Source: Salinimicrobium sp035607535
Lineage (GTDB): Bacteria > Bacteroidota > Bacteroidia > Flavobacteriales > Flavobacteriaceae
Reading direction: 5' to 3'
Assembly (NCBI RefSeq): GCF_035607535.1
Contig: NZ_JAYDZX010000010.1
Coordinates: 1 to 64,000 of the forward strand
Length of the DNA stretch: 64,000 nucleotides
A program made the translations under genes and the position numbers. Below the pieces are notes generated by a model. It had not been told where the DNA came from. It saw only the letters and a program-made list of their open reading frames with translations, and searched no databases. Positions 26,760 to 36,300 of the stretch are shown in pieces. Each line of letters opens with the position of its first letter. The first letter of the stretch is position 1.

Positions 26760-27326
26760 CTACTCGCGTTTAAAATCTTTTTCAAGCAACGAATAGATCT
26801 CGCTGTCCAGGAACTGGCCGTTGTAGTAATAATTCTCCCTGAAATAAGCCTCCTTTACAAATCCTGTTTTTAGCAAAAGGGCGCGGGAGGTGTCATTGGC
26901 GGGATTGATATTGGCCTCGATGCTGTGAAGCCCTAGATCGTAAAATCCGAAATTGATCACCGCCCGCAGGGCTTCAGTCATGTAGCCGTGGCCCCAGTAA
27001 TCGGGATGAAGAGTGTAACCTATTTCGGCCCGGGCGTTGGTCCTGTCGATCCTGTGTAGGATGATATCTCCCATGAATTTTTCGGAAGCAAGTGCCGTGA
27101 TCACCCAGAAAAATCCGTTTTTCTTTTGAAAGCTTTCCAGGTTTCTGTGAATAAAAGCTTCAGAAGTCTTTAGATCACGATGCTCGTCTGAATCCATATA
27201 TCTCATCACTTCCTTATTGGATCGTAATCGCTGCAGGAAGCTAGCATCCTTCAGCTCCTGCTGCCGAAGAAACAGCCTCTTAGTCTTTAACCCCGGAAAC
27301 TCCTGAAAATATTGTTCGTTGATCAT
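26760..27326 (-). CDS. GNAT acetyltransferase, RimJ/RimL type, copy A
   Basis: 188 residues with the GNAT layout: an LKTKRLFLRQ start, beta4 region AEIGYTLHPDYWGHGYMTEA containing the acetyl-CoA-binding loop, and NPANDTSRALLLKTGFVKE near the C-terminus, as in RimJ/RimL-type N-acetyltransferases that modify protein N-termini or small molecules. It is one of two tandem copies; the other lies immediately upstream on the same strand. Eight amino-acid differences separate them, including N/H, H/D, S/R and L/M changes. Confidence 0.88.
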   Translation of the reverse strand: MINEQYFQEFPGLKTKRLFLRQQELKDASFLQRLRSNKEVMRYMDSDEHRDLKTSEAFIHRNLESFQKKNGFFWVITALASEKFMGDIILHRIDRTNARAEIGYTLHPDYWGHGYMTEALRAVINFGFYDLGLHSIEANINPANDTSRALLLKTGFVKEAYFRENYYYNGQFLDSEIYSLLEKDFKRE

Positions 27327-27614
27327 AAGGAGGTAAAGATAAGGTTATTCAGATTTGAAGATTTGAAATTTTGAAGATTTGAAGATTTGGAAATTTGAAA
27401 ATGAAAGAAACACTAAGTTTGAGGGACCAAGCACCAAGCACCAGGCACCAGGCACCAAATTTCAAAATTTATTTGAAGATGGAAACAACGGGAGCATGAG
27501 TAAATAAAGAACATCTGTGCATCCGTGGTTTTTCCAATTAACAGTGATCAATTAACACTTATCAGGGGAGTTGGTTCTGCGAATATTTGCGGGATCTGAG
27601 GGGAACTTTTGAGC

Positions 27615-28181
27615 CTACTCGCGTTTAAAATCTTTTTCAAGCAACGAATAGATCTCGCTGTCCAGGAACTGGCCGTTGTAGTAATAATTCTCCCTGAAAT
27701 AAGCCTCCTTTACAAATCCTGTTTTGAGCAAAAGGGCGCGGGAGGTGTCATTGGCGGGATTGATATTGGCCTCGATCCTGTGAAGCCCGAGATCGTAAAA
27801 TCCGAAATTGATCACCGCCCGCATGGCTTCAGTCATATAGCCGTGACCCCAGTAATCGGGATGAAGAGTGTAACCTATTTCGCCCCGGGCATTGGTCCTG
27901 TCGATCTTGTGTAAGATGATATCTCCCATGAAATTTCCCGAAGCAAGTGCCGTGATCACCCAGAAAAATCCGTTTTTCTTTTGAAAGCTTTCCAGGTTCC
28001 TGTCAATAAAAGCTTCAGAAGTCTTTAGATCACGATGCTCGTCTGAATCCATATATCTCATCACTTCCTTATGGGATCGTAATCGCTGCAGGAAGCTAGC
28101 ATCCTTCAGCTCCTGCTGCCGAAGAAACAGCCTCTTAGTCTTTAACCCCGGAAACTCCTGAAAATATTGTTCGTTGATCAT
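27615..28181 (-). CDS. GNAT acetyltransferase, RimJ/RimL type, copy B
   Basis: This copy is about 96 percent identical in protein to copy A and of the same length, with the same acetyl-CoA-binding GYTLHPDYWGHGYMTEA loop. It has no frameshift or stop, so both copies look functional. Because it lies upstream in the same orientation with identical flanking DNA, it likely has the same promoter as copy A. Its changes relative to copy A are scattered, not at one site, and half alter the protein. Confidence 0.88.
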   Translation of the reverse strand: MINEQYFQEFPGLKTKRLFLRQQELKDASFLQRLRSHKEVMRYMDSDEHRDLKTSEAFIDRNLESFQKKNGFFWVITALASGNFMGDIILHKIDRTNARGEIGYTLHPDYWGHGYMTEAMRAVINFGFYDLGLHRIEANINPANDTSRALLLKTGFVKEAYFRENYYYNGQFLDSEIYSLLEKDFKRE

Positions 28182-28344
28182 AAGGAGGTAAAGATAAGGT
28201 TATTCAGATTTGAAGATTTGAAATTTTGAAGATTTGAAGATTTGGAAATTTGAAAATGAAAGAAACACTAAGTTTGAGGGACCAAGCACCAAGCACCAGG
28301 CACCAGGCACCAAATTTCAAAATTTATTTGAAGATGGAAACAAC

Positions 28345-29035
28345 GGGAGCATGAGTAAATAAAGAACATCTGTGCATCCGTGGCTTCTTCAAATAGCAAT
28401 GATCAATTTGAAGATGTGTTGATTTGAAAATTTAAAAATGAATGAGAATAGTAAGTTTCAAGTACCAAGCACCAGGCACCAGGCACCAAATTCCAAAATT
28501 GGTTTGAAGATGTGGAGATTTGAAAATGAGAACAACGGGAGCATGAGTAAATAAAGAACATCTGTGCATCTGTGGCTCTTACAAATAGCAATGATTAATT
28601 TGAAGATGTGTTGATTTGAAGATTTGAAAATGAAAGAAACACTAGGTTTCAGGGACTAAGCACCAAGCACGAGGCACCAAATTCCAAAATTTATTTGAAG
28701 ATGGAAACAACGGGAGCATGAGTAAATAAAGAACATCTGTGCATCTTTGGCTTTTTCAATTAACAATGATCAATCATGAATGAACAGAACTTCTTTGCTG
28801 GCTTTGTGTGAAGTTTTTCAATTGTATAATGTATATCGTCTATTGTATATTGAGGTTTCTTCGTGCTCTTTTTTTTTGACTTTGTGGGCTTTGTGTGAAA
28901 TCAGTCGATAGCCCTTAGACGGTAGACGATAGATTTTCAGCGAGAGAGATGGAGCATGAGTAAATAAAGAACATCTGTGCATCTGTGGCTTTTGCAATTA
29001 ACAGTGATCAATTAACAATTATCAGGTGGTCAGAT
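28345..29035. repeat. tandem short-unit repeat tract
   Basis: Units beginning GGGAGCATGAGTAAATAAAG occur at 28345, 28537 and 28712, with a variant at about 28951, spaced 175-240 bases. Between them lie GATTTGAAGATTTGAAAATG and GCACCAAGCACCAGGCACC phrases. The tract is a decayed extension of the duplication. No open frame longer than about 60 codons within it has coding character. Confidence 0.85.
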
Positions 29036-29260
29036 TTGAAGATGTGAGTTCTTTAAAACCTGAGATTGATGTTTGCGGCTATTGGCGTGACCTGCGGGAA
29101 AAGGAGTGGTGAGGGTTCTTTCGACAGCAGTCTGAATGCGGGAATTAGTAATATTCGAACTTTGTTTGCCATTTTCCACATTAATTTAAGTACTTCTCCG
29201 CCCACTCTTGTTTAAAAAGTTAAAAATTCTTCTATTTACTAGCAAAATGTTAAGACGTTC

Positions 29261-30298
29261 ATGTTTCAGGTTTTCATAGATTTTAAAAATATTGATGATT
29301 TTGTTCCAAATCTGGCGGGAGAGTTGGATGTAGAGTATAAGAATGACTTTGCCGAATTCTCTCTTTCTCTTCCCTCTACAAGGGGGAGCGGCTTAATAAA
29401 AGGCGTGCAATTTCCCAACGGCATAGCCTTGTATCATTTTTCCTGTATCTTTAAGGAGGACACAGAGATCTCTACAAAGCACCTGGTCATCAACCCCATT
29501 AGGATCGTCCATTGTCTTAAAGGAAATGTCACCAGTACAGTAACCGGTAAGACTCATACGATACACCCACACCAATATATCATTGTATCTCCAAAAGCAG
29601 ATGAATACCATACACTGCATTTTGAAAAGAACGAAAAGTATCAGTTTTCCTTTCTGGAAATTAACAGAAGTGCGTATGTAAAGAGCCTGCCCTATAAGAT
29701 CAACGATACAGATCCTCTTTTCTATAACCTGTTCCATAATTCGAATATCCTCGATGGAAAGCTTTTACCTTCAAGCTTCAGCATTTCAACATCAGAGGCT
29801 ATAAAGGCCATTCGCGACTGTAGCCTTTACGGATTGCCGCGAACTAACTTTTTGGGAGGTAAGGCACTTGAGATGTTATCCAATACCTTAAAGACCTATC
29901 AGGAAGACGTAATTCACGACAGGCGCAAAGGTTTCACCGAAGTAGAGTATAAACTGATAAGTGCGGTGGCCGATGAGATCAACAACAACATTGGAGAAAA
30001 GAGAAATAACAGTGAACTCGCAACAATGGTTGGGATGAATGTCAACAAGTTGCAAAAGTGCTTTCAACAGGTATATGGCAAGACTCTTAATGAATACGTA
30101 CGGGACGTACGCCTCTCGAGGGCTCTGGATATGCTGCAGTCAAAAGAGCACAATATTAACGAGGTAGTTTATGCCGTAGGGCTGAATAGTCACAGCTATT
30201 TCTCCCGTCTCTTCAAGGAGAAGTATGGAATTTCTCCCCGTGACCTGCTTATAACCCAAAATAAAGCTGTAGAAACTGTCAAAAGTGATAGTATTTAG
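29261..30298 (+). CDS. AraC-family transcriptional regulator
   Basis: 345 residues. A novel N-terminal sensing region of about 240 residues (with PIRIVHCLKGNVTSTVTGKT, cupin-like strand spacing) is followed by a two-HTH AraC domain, visible as NSELATMVGMNVNKLQKCFQ (first helix-turn-helix) and INEVVYAVGLNSHSYFSRLF with KEKYGISPRDL (second). Effector unknown. It lies upstream of the nrf genes but is separated by over 700 bp, so control of them is only a possibility. Confidence 0.9.
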   Translation: MFQVFIDFKNIDDFVPNLAGELDVEYKNDFAEFSLSLPSTRGSGLIKGVQFPNGIALYHFSCIFKEDTEISTKHLVINPIRIVHCLKGNVTSTVTGKTHTIHPHQYIIVSPKADEYHTLHFEKNEKYQFSFLEINRSAYVKSLPYKINDTDPLFYNLFHNSNILDGKLLPSSFSISTSEAIKAIRDCSLYGLPRTNFLGGKALEMLSNTLKTYQEDVIHDRRKGFTEVEYKLISAVADEINNNIGEKRNNSELATMVGMNVNKLQKCFQQVYGKTLNEYVRDVRLSRALDMLQSKEHNINEVVYAVGLNSHSYFSRLFKEKYGISPRDLLITQNKAVETVKSDSI

Positions 30299-30365
30299 TT
30301 AATAGCGTTAAGTAAATTTTTTCGGATTTCTCCATTTTTGAACTGCAATCATTAATGAGTTATAA

Positions 30366-30443
30366 ATGGAGCTTTTTCTTTGTTTTTGGGCCGGGATCAC
30401 AGTCTTGTGTGCAATTCTTTATTTCCTTGCAAAGAGGAAGTAA
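30366..30443 (+). CDS. 25-residue single-span membrane peptide
   Basis: ATG to TAA encodes MELFLCFWAGITVLCAILYF followed by LAKRK: one hydrophobic helix with a basic C-terminal tail. No homolog recognised. Single-span peptides of this shape are often subunits of respiratory or transport complexes. It lies just after the araC gene in a gap that otherwise lacks genes. Weakly supported, since no clear promoter or Crp/Fnr site precedes it. Confidence 0.3.
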   Translation: MELFLCFWAGITVLCAILYFLAKRK

Positions 30444-30955
30444 GTAAAAGAAAGACACCTGTTAACTTTGCATTTGCTGTTAATAATAAGAACCGGGGAG
30501 CTAAATCTTTTCAAGGAGGTAACTAAATCTTTCATGGCTTTACCTGCTCTTTTCTCCAGCCGGGTTACAGATCATCTTTTTCCTTTCCCCACGCAACCCG
30601 AAGCCGGCAACTTTACTGTTAATTATTCTCACTTTTGAGGTCCTCTTTCACAATAAATTTTCCTGAATAAATTCCTGCGGAAGCAGATGAATTTCCATTA
30701 AGTTTTCCGGCCCGCATAAAAGATCTGACCTGTAACCGACTGAAGTGCAGGATGCTCTTATTAATATTGTCACCACAACAACCTGATTAAAATGACATTT
30801 TTTCAAATTTTTTATTTTAATTTACTTTAGAAATTGGTGGTTCTTCTATAGCCGATGGAAGCGGTTTTTAGCGGAACACTGGAACTAAAGACAATAACTT
30901 AAGTCGGCTATTACTGAAGATTATGAAACCGGAAAAAATTCCCTGCAAATTTTTT
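30444..30955. other. gene-free upstream region of nrfHA
   Basis: I see no convincing frame on either strand. A copy of the dispersed palindrome lies at 30789-30801 (AAAATGACATTTT). The rest is AT-rich without a clear terminator. The nrfH control site begins after this stretch. Confidence 0.5.
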
Positions 30956-30959
30956 AAAC

Positions 30960-30973
30960 CTGACCGGGGTCAG
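30960..30973. promoter_or_regulatory. HcpR/Crp-Fnr-type site before nrfHA
   Basis: CTGACCGGGGTCAG has perfect CTGACC/GGTCAG arms around GG. It resembles the TTGACC-type boxes that I recall for the nitrosative-stress regulator HcpR. A -7-like TAATTTTA (30996-31003) gives a likely transcription start near 31009, so the centre is at about -42, as expected for a class II activator. Confidence 0.6.
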
Positions 30974-31021
30974 CTTTTACATTGTCTTAAGTAGGTAATT
31001 TTACCGACGTTAATTGGGTAT

Positions 31022-31687
31022 ATGAACCAACCTGCCAAAAAGAAGTCAATATTCAGGCGTATACTTCCTCCCAGGAAATGGGGATTAGCTGCGGCAATAT
31101 CAATGGGTGCCTTTCTGGGACTGGGGTTTTATGTTTTAAAGCTCAGTAATGCCACATCCTATCTTTCTGATGATCCTAAAGCCTGTATCAACTGTCATGT
31201 AATGATGCCACAATATCTTACCTGGAACAAAAGTTCCCACAGAGAGGTGGCTAGTTGTAATGATTGCCATGTGCCACATAACAATGTCTTCAATCAGTAT
31301 TACTTTAAAGCAATGGATGGGCTTTACCATTCCACGATCTTTACTTTAAGGGCCGAACCTGAGGTAATAAAAGCCCGGGAAGCTTCTGCAGAAGTTATTC
31401 AGAACAACTGTATTCGCTGCCATGACATGCGAATCACAGATCCAAAGATCGCAGCAACGGTAGACAATCACGAATTTCACAGGACAGACCGTACCTGCTG
31501 GGAGTGCCACCGCGAGGTGCCTCATGGGAGGGTAAAAAGCCTTTCGGCAGTTGGTTATCAAATAGAACCTGTCAAAATGCACATCCCCGAGGGAAGGGAT
31601 ATTATCCCCTCATGGTTGAAAAGCCATATAGCTGAAGAGAAGGAAAATGATACTCTTTCTAAAGTTGAACAAGAAACCCCTCAATAA
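31022..31687 (+). CDS. nrfH: NrfH, tetraheme quinol dehydrogenase of nitrite ammonification
   Basis: 221 residues: an N-terminal transmembrane anchor (about residues 19-41) and four heme-c sites (CINCH 55-59, CNDCH 79-83, CIRCH 130-134, CWECH 159-163). NrfH takes electrons from menaquinol and passes them to NrfA in the periplasm. It is directly upstream of nrfA with a 38-bp gap, so the pair is an operon, preceded by an HcpR/Fnr-type box. This permits respiration of nitrite to ammonium; the P-II/Amt pair and pyruvate formate-lyase in the same window fit an anaerobic lifestyle. Confidence 0.95.
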   Translation: MNQPAKKKSIFRRILPPRKWGLAAAISMGAFLGLGFYVLKLSNATSYLSDDPKACINCHVMMPQYLTWNKSSHREVASCNDCHVPHNNVFNQYYFKAMDGLYHSTIFTLRAEPEVIKAREASAEVIQNNCIRCHDMRITDPKIAATVDNHEFHRTDRTCWECHREVPHGRVKSLSAVGYQIEPVKMHIPEGRDIIPSWLKSHIAEEKENDTLSKVEQETPQ

Positions 31688-31725
31688 ATAACAGTCTGTA
31701 CATATAGATAATAACCACCGGAATT

Positions 31726-33222
31726 ATGAAAAACTGGATCATTTTTATAGTAACTGTCATAGCTGTATTCCTGCTGGCATTACTGGCCTATACAATTATG
31801 GATCGAAGGGCCGAAGCACGCTTTGCTTATCAGCCCAAAGTAGAGATTGAGGGAATAGAACCCCGGGATTCTATTTGGGGCCTCAACTATCCCCGCCAAT
31901 ACCAGTCTTACCGCAAAACTGCCGATACCACCTACCGTGGTCTTTATACTACCAGTGGATTTGAAGATGTTTTGGATAAGCAGCCCGAACTGGTCATTCT
32001 TTGGGCAGGTTATGCTTTTAGTAAAGATTATAATCAACCCAGAGGACATGCTCATGCCCTAACAGATATAAGGGCGACTGCAAGGATAGGCTCTCCCTGG
32101 GATAAAGGGGAAGGACCTATGCCCAGTACCTGTTGGACCTGTAAAAGTACAGATGTGCCACGGCTTATGGACGAAATAGGAGTAACAGAATTCTATAGCC
32201 ATAAACTTTCAGATTTTGGAAGCGAGATGATCAACCCTATTGGGTGTGCAGATTGCCATGACAGTGAAACCATGAATCTCACCATTACTCGGCCTGCCCT
32301 TGTAGAGGCTTTTGAAGCTATGGGCAAGAACATCAATGATGTGTCCCACCAGGAGATGAGGTCTCTGGTTTGTGCACAGTGTCACGTGGAATATTATTTT
32401 GATAAGACGCTTCCCGGCAAGGAAGGAGCCGCTTATTTGAAATTTCCATGGCAGGGAGGCCTTACTGTAGAGGCTATGGAGAAATACTATGATAACATTG
32501 ATTTTGCAGACTGGGTACACCCATTAAGCAGAACACCTATGATTAAGGCTCAGCATCCAGATTATGAGATCTTCTCCATGGGAGTTCACGCCAAGAGAGG
32601 AGTATCCTGTGCAGATTGTCACATGCCTTACAAAACAGAAGGAGGCCAAAAGTTCACCGATCACCACATAGGGTCCCCGCTTGCCAATGTGGAAAATTCC
32701 TGCTTTGTATGTCACCGGGAGAAGAAGGAAGACCTGATATCTGATGTGTATGAGCGTCAACGCAAGATCAAAGAAGGAACAGGCTATTTGCAAATTCAAC
32801 TTGCCAAAGCCCATATCGAAGCAAAAAAAGCCTGGGATCTGGGAGCTACAGAAGCGCAAATGGAAGATATCCTTACTAAAATACGACATGCTCAATGGCG
32901 CTGGGATTTTTCTGTAGCATCGCATGGTGCCGCATTCCATGCCCCGCTGGAGACCAGTAGGATGGTCTCTTCGGCTACCGGAAAGGTCCAGGAAGCCCGA
33001 ATTGCACTAACCCGACTTTTAGCAGAGCTGGGACAGACCGAACCTGTTGAAATGCCCGATCTTGGCAGTAAAGAGGTGCTGCAGCGCTATATTGGTCTTG
33101 ATATGCCCGAAGAGCTTGAAACAAAAGAGCGTTTTCTTCAGGAAGTGATCCCTCACTGGATCAAGGAAGGTAAAGAAAGAGAAGCAAAGACTTTATCTGT
33201 TAAAGAAGTAAGTAGCAGATAA
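31726..33222 (+). CDS. nrfA: NrfA, ammonia-forming cytochrome c nitrite reductase
   Basis: 498 residues. The pentaheme pattern is complete: the active-site heme with lysine ligation CWTCK (136-140), then CADCH (174), CAQCH (216), CADCH (295) and CFVCH (326). The N-terminal about 20 residues form a signal or anchor segment. NrfA reduces nitrite to ammonium using six electrons in the periplasm. It forms an operon with nrfH; the cytochrome maturation gene nrfI follows after an intervening hairpin, so some transcripts may stop before it. Confidence 0.95.
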   Translation: MKNWIIFIVTVIAVFLLALLAYTIMDRRAEARFAYQPKVEIEGIEPRDSIWGLNYPRQYQSYRKTADTTYRGLYTTSGFEDVLDKQPELVILWAGYAFSKDYNQPRGHAHALTDIRATARIGSPWDKGEGPMPSTCWTCKSTDVPRLMDEIGVTEFYSHKLSDFGSEMINPIGCADCHDSETMNLTITRPALVEAFEAMGKNINDVSHQEMRSLVCAQCHVEYYFDKTLPGKEGAAYLKFPWQGGLTVEAMEKYYDNIDFADWVHPLSRTPMIKAQHPDYEIFSMGVHAKRGVSCADCHMPYKTEGGQKFTDHHIGSPLANVENSCFVCHREKKEDLISDVYERQRKIKEGTGYLQIQLAKAHIEAKKAWDLGATEAQMEDILTKIRHAQWRWDFSVASHGAAFHAPLETSRMVSSATGKVQEARIALTRLLAELGQTEPVEMPDLGSKEVLQRYIGLDMPEELETKERFLQEVIPHWIKEGKEREAKTLSVKEVSSR

Positions 33223-33242
33223 TTAGAGGATCTATAGTTGCC

Positions 33243-33289
33243 GGCCGGCCTGAGAATAACAGTTACCGGAATTTTCAGGCCGGCCTTTC
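33243..33289 (+). terminator. GC-rich hairpin between nrfA and nrfI
   Basis: An 11-bp perfect stem (GGCCGGCCTGA / TCAGGCCGGCC) with a 21-base loop, followed by TTTCTT, lies after nrfA. It may end part of the nrfHA transcripts and set the ratio to nrfI. Confidence 0.75.
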
Positions 33290-33348
33290 TTATATAAAAA
33301 AATGAAGGCAGATATTCTGCCGTTGGTGTTCAGGAAAAATTGATCAAA

Positions 33349-36300
33349 ATGAAATTAGTAAGAATTCTGTTGTCGACAAAAGTGTCATTCCTACTCATCA
33401 TTGCCTTTGCTGGGGCTATGGCCGTAGCCACTTTTATTGAAAATGATCATGGTACTGCTGTGGCGAGACAGCTGGTTTATGAAGCATGGTGGTTTGAAGT
33501 TATCATGGTGTGGCTTGGAGTAAATTTTCTTGCACATATCAAGGAATATAAATTATTTACGAAAAAGCGATGGCCTCTGGGAGTCTTTCATATTGCTTTT
33601 GTACTCATGATACTTGGGGCCGGGGTTACACGCTACTTCAGCAATGAAGGAATTATCCATATCAGGGAAGGAGAGATTAAGAACACCTATTATTCTGCAG
33701 ATCGGTTTTTACAGCTAAGCGAAGCCGAATCAGGAAAAAGTAACCTGAGATTTGAGAAGCCCCTGGAGATCAACTCCTATAATTTCACACCCGAGACTGT
33801 GAGGGTAGCATTAGGTGAAGAAAATTTTGAGGTAGTAATTGACAGATATGTTGAAGGTGCAAGAGGAGAGTACATTCCCGGAAAGGATACTCTGGTGGAC
33901 ATTGCTCTTGCTTTTGGGGCAGATAGGGAAGACTATCTTGTTCCAAAGGGAGAAGATCTTCCTTTCGGAGAAAGAGCTCTTTCCATTTCAAAAGAGGGAA
34001 AAGGAGACATCAGGATCTTTAAGGAAAATGAGAAGTGGATGATCACCAGTGAAAGAAATATGCACGTGGTAGAGATGACCACCCAGGCTATGGGAGTTCT
34101 AAAAGCCGGGGAAGTTTCAGCATTACAGGTGCGTAGCCTTTACCAGGCAGATAGCTCGGCATTTGTGGTTAAAGGGATCTACGAAGGGAAACAACTCATA
34201 TATTTTCCCGAAGAAGATGAAGAAATTGCAGAAGAGTTGCCAAATGTGGTAAGGTTGCAAGTTAATAATTCGCAGGGCGAGGAGGTACTGAGCACCTATA
34301 CTACCCTTGTGAACAGAGAGCCGCAAAAACATGTTTTCTTTTCAAACGGGAAGAAATATGCTCTTGCCTACGGCCCACGGCAGGAGCTGCTTCCCTTTGC
34401 CCTTAAGCTAAGGGATTTTCAACTGGAGCGTTATCCCGGTAGTCAAAGTCCGTCAGGTTACGCCAGTGAATTGCAGGTTATTGATGATGAAGCAAACTTT
34501 CCGTTCAGGGTTTTTATGAATAATGTACTTGATCATAAAGGCTTCAGGTTTTATCAGGCTTCCTATGATACAGATGAAATGGGAACAGTGCTTTCTGTGA
34601 GTCAGGATCGTCCCGGCACCTATATTACATATCTTTCTTATACGTTGCTTACTATTGGTATGTTCTTCACATTATTTGCCCGGGGAAGCCGTTTCACCAT
34701 TCTTAATCGCCGGATATATTCGCTGAACAAAAAAGGACCGAAATTGCCCGGCGGGAAAGCTCCGCAAGAAAAGCAAAAGCTAAAAGCCGCGAGAGAAAGT
34801 TACCCTAAAGCGGGGTTTCCAAAAGTCACCGCCATCTCCATTTTGATCCTTCTTGTTTCTCTTGCTTTAGGTTTTCAAATGTACGGTCACGGGCAGCTAC
34901 CCGATGTTAGACAGGCGGTTGTTCCGCTTTCACAGGCCGAAGCATATGGAAGCCTGGTTGTGCAGGATCTGGACGGCCGAATGAAGCCTCTTAATACATT
35001 GGCCAATGAGATCACCAGGAAATTAAGTGGTCGTTCTACGATCACTATTGAACAATCTGGAGGAGCGATAGAACTTACGGCTGAACAATTTTTACTTGCC
35101 GTACAACTGGATCCCCGAAGATTCAGTGCGCTGCCATTGATAAAGGTCGACAGGGAAAAAGGAGCAGCGATCTTTGAAGCCATGGGACATAAGCCTGTCG
35201 ATGCAATTGGTTTCCAGGAATTGATCGACCCCGATGGGCAGTACATTCTGCAGGCTCTTGTGGAAGAAGCGAACAGGTTAAAGCCTTCCGAAAGAAATGA
35301 AGCTCATAAAGAACTCCTTAAGGTCGATGAACGATTCAATATTTTCTATGCTATTTTAAGAGGGGATTTTCTGAAACTTTTTCCAAACAGGGCCGATGCT
35401 AACAACACCTGGTTCACTGCAAATCAACACAACATGGGATTTGATGAGGAGGACGCGGTATTTGTAAAGAATATCACTCCCATGTATCTCAACGCCCTTA
35501 GCAAAGGACTGGCTTCCGGGGATTATTCGGAGGCAAACGAGGTGCTTTCCTATATCGAACTTTACCAGGAAAAAGCAGGGGCAGCAGTTCATCCAGGAGA
35601 CGACAGGCTGGCTATTGAGATCCTGTACAACAAATTAAACCTTGGAAGCCGCCTCTTTGGAGTCTTCTGGATCCTTGGTGCCTTAATGCTTATCCTGGCC
35701 ATTATCAAGCTCTTTTACCAGCCAAACTGGTTGAGATACTCCTGGACCGTTGGTCTTGCCCTGGCATGGGTGGGACTGGTACTCTTTACTTTTCACCTTG
35801 GATTACGCTGGTATATTGCCGGTCGTGCACCATGGAGCGACGGCTTTGAAATGCTGGTGTTCGTTGCCTGGTGCGTTCTCCTTTTCGGACTTATCTTTGA
35901 GAATAAATCACATTTTACCGTACCCCTGGGAATTATTTTCTCCGGAACTCTTCTCTTTGTAGCCTTTCTCGACTGGCTTAATCCAGAGATCACCAACCTT
36001 ATGCCGGTACTACATTCTTACTGGCTCAAAATCCACGTAGCTGTGATCGTGAGCGGCTATGCACCGCTCGCATTGGCTGCCCTGCTCGCATTGTTAAGCC
36101 TACTCCTGCTCATTTTCAAACCTCAGCAACCATCCGCTAAGTGGTGGAAAAGCATGCAGGAGTTAAGCATGGTGAATGAAATGTCCATAACCGTTGGTTT
36201 ATTTCTCCTGGCAGTAGGAACTTTTTTAGGAGGGGTATGGGCGAACGAAAGCTGGGGTCGTTACTGGGCATGGGATCCAAAAGAGACCTGGGCATTGATC

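Larger units (their letters stand above)
26635..28344. repeat. 855-bp direct tandem duplication carrying the GNAT gene
   Basis: Each unit starts at GGGAGCATGAGTAAATAAAG (26635 and 27490) and ends just before the next copy of that phrase at 28345. The noncoding flanks of the gene (about 125 bases before its stop and about 160 bases after its start) are identical between the units by eye, while the coding part differs at about 16 positions. The tracts after the gene contain GATTTGAAGATTTG and GCACCAAGCACCAGGCACC phrases. Confidence 0.9.

Noticed and set aside
28403..28591. A 62-codon minus-strand frame in the repeat tract after the GNAT duplication
   Set aside because: It is composed of GCACCA and GATTTGAA phrases and is not maintained between copies of the tract.
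30789..30801. A possible Crp/Fnr or HcpR site upstream of nrfH in addition to the one chosen
   Set aside because: AAAATGACATTTT matches the dispersed palindrome rather than TGAY-N4-RTCA and lies more than 200 bp from the nrfH promoter.
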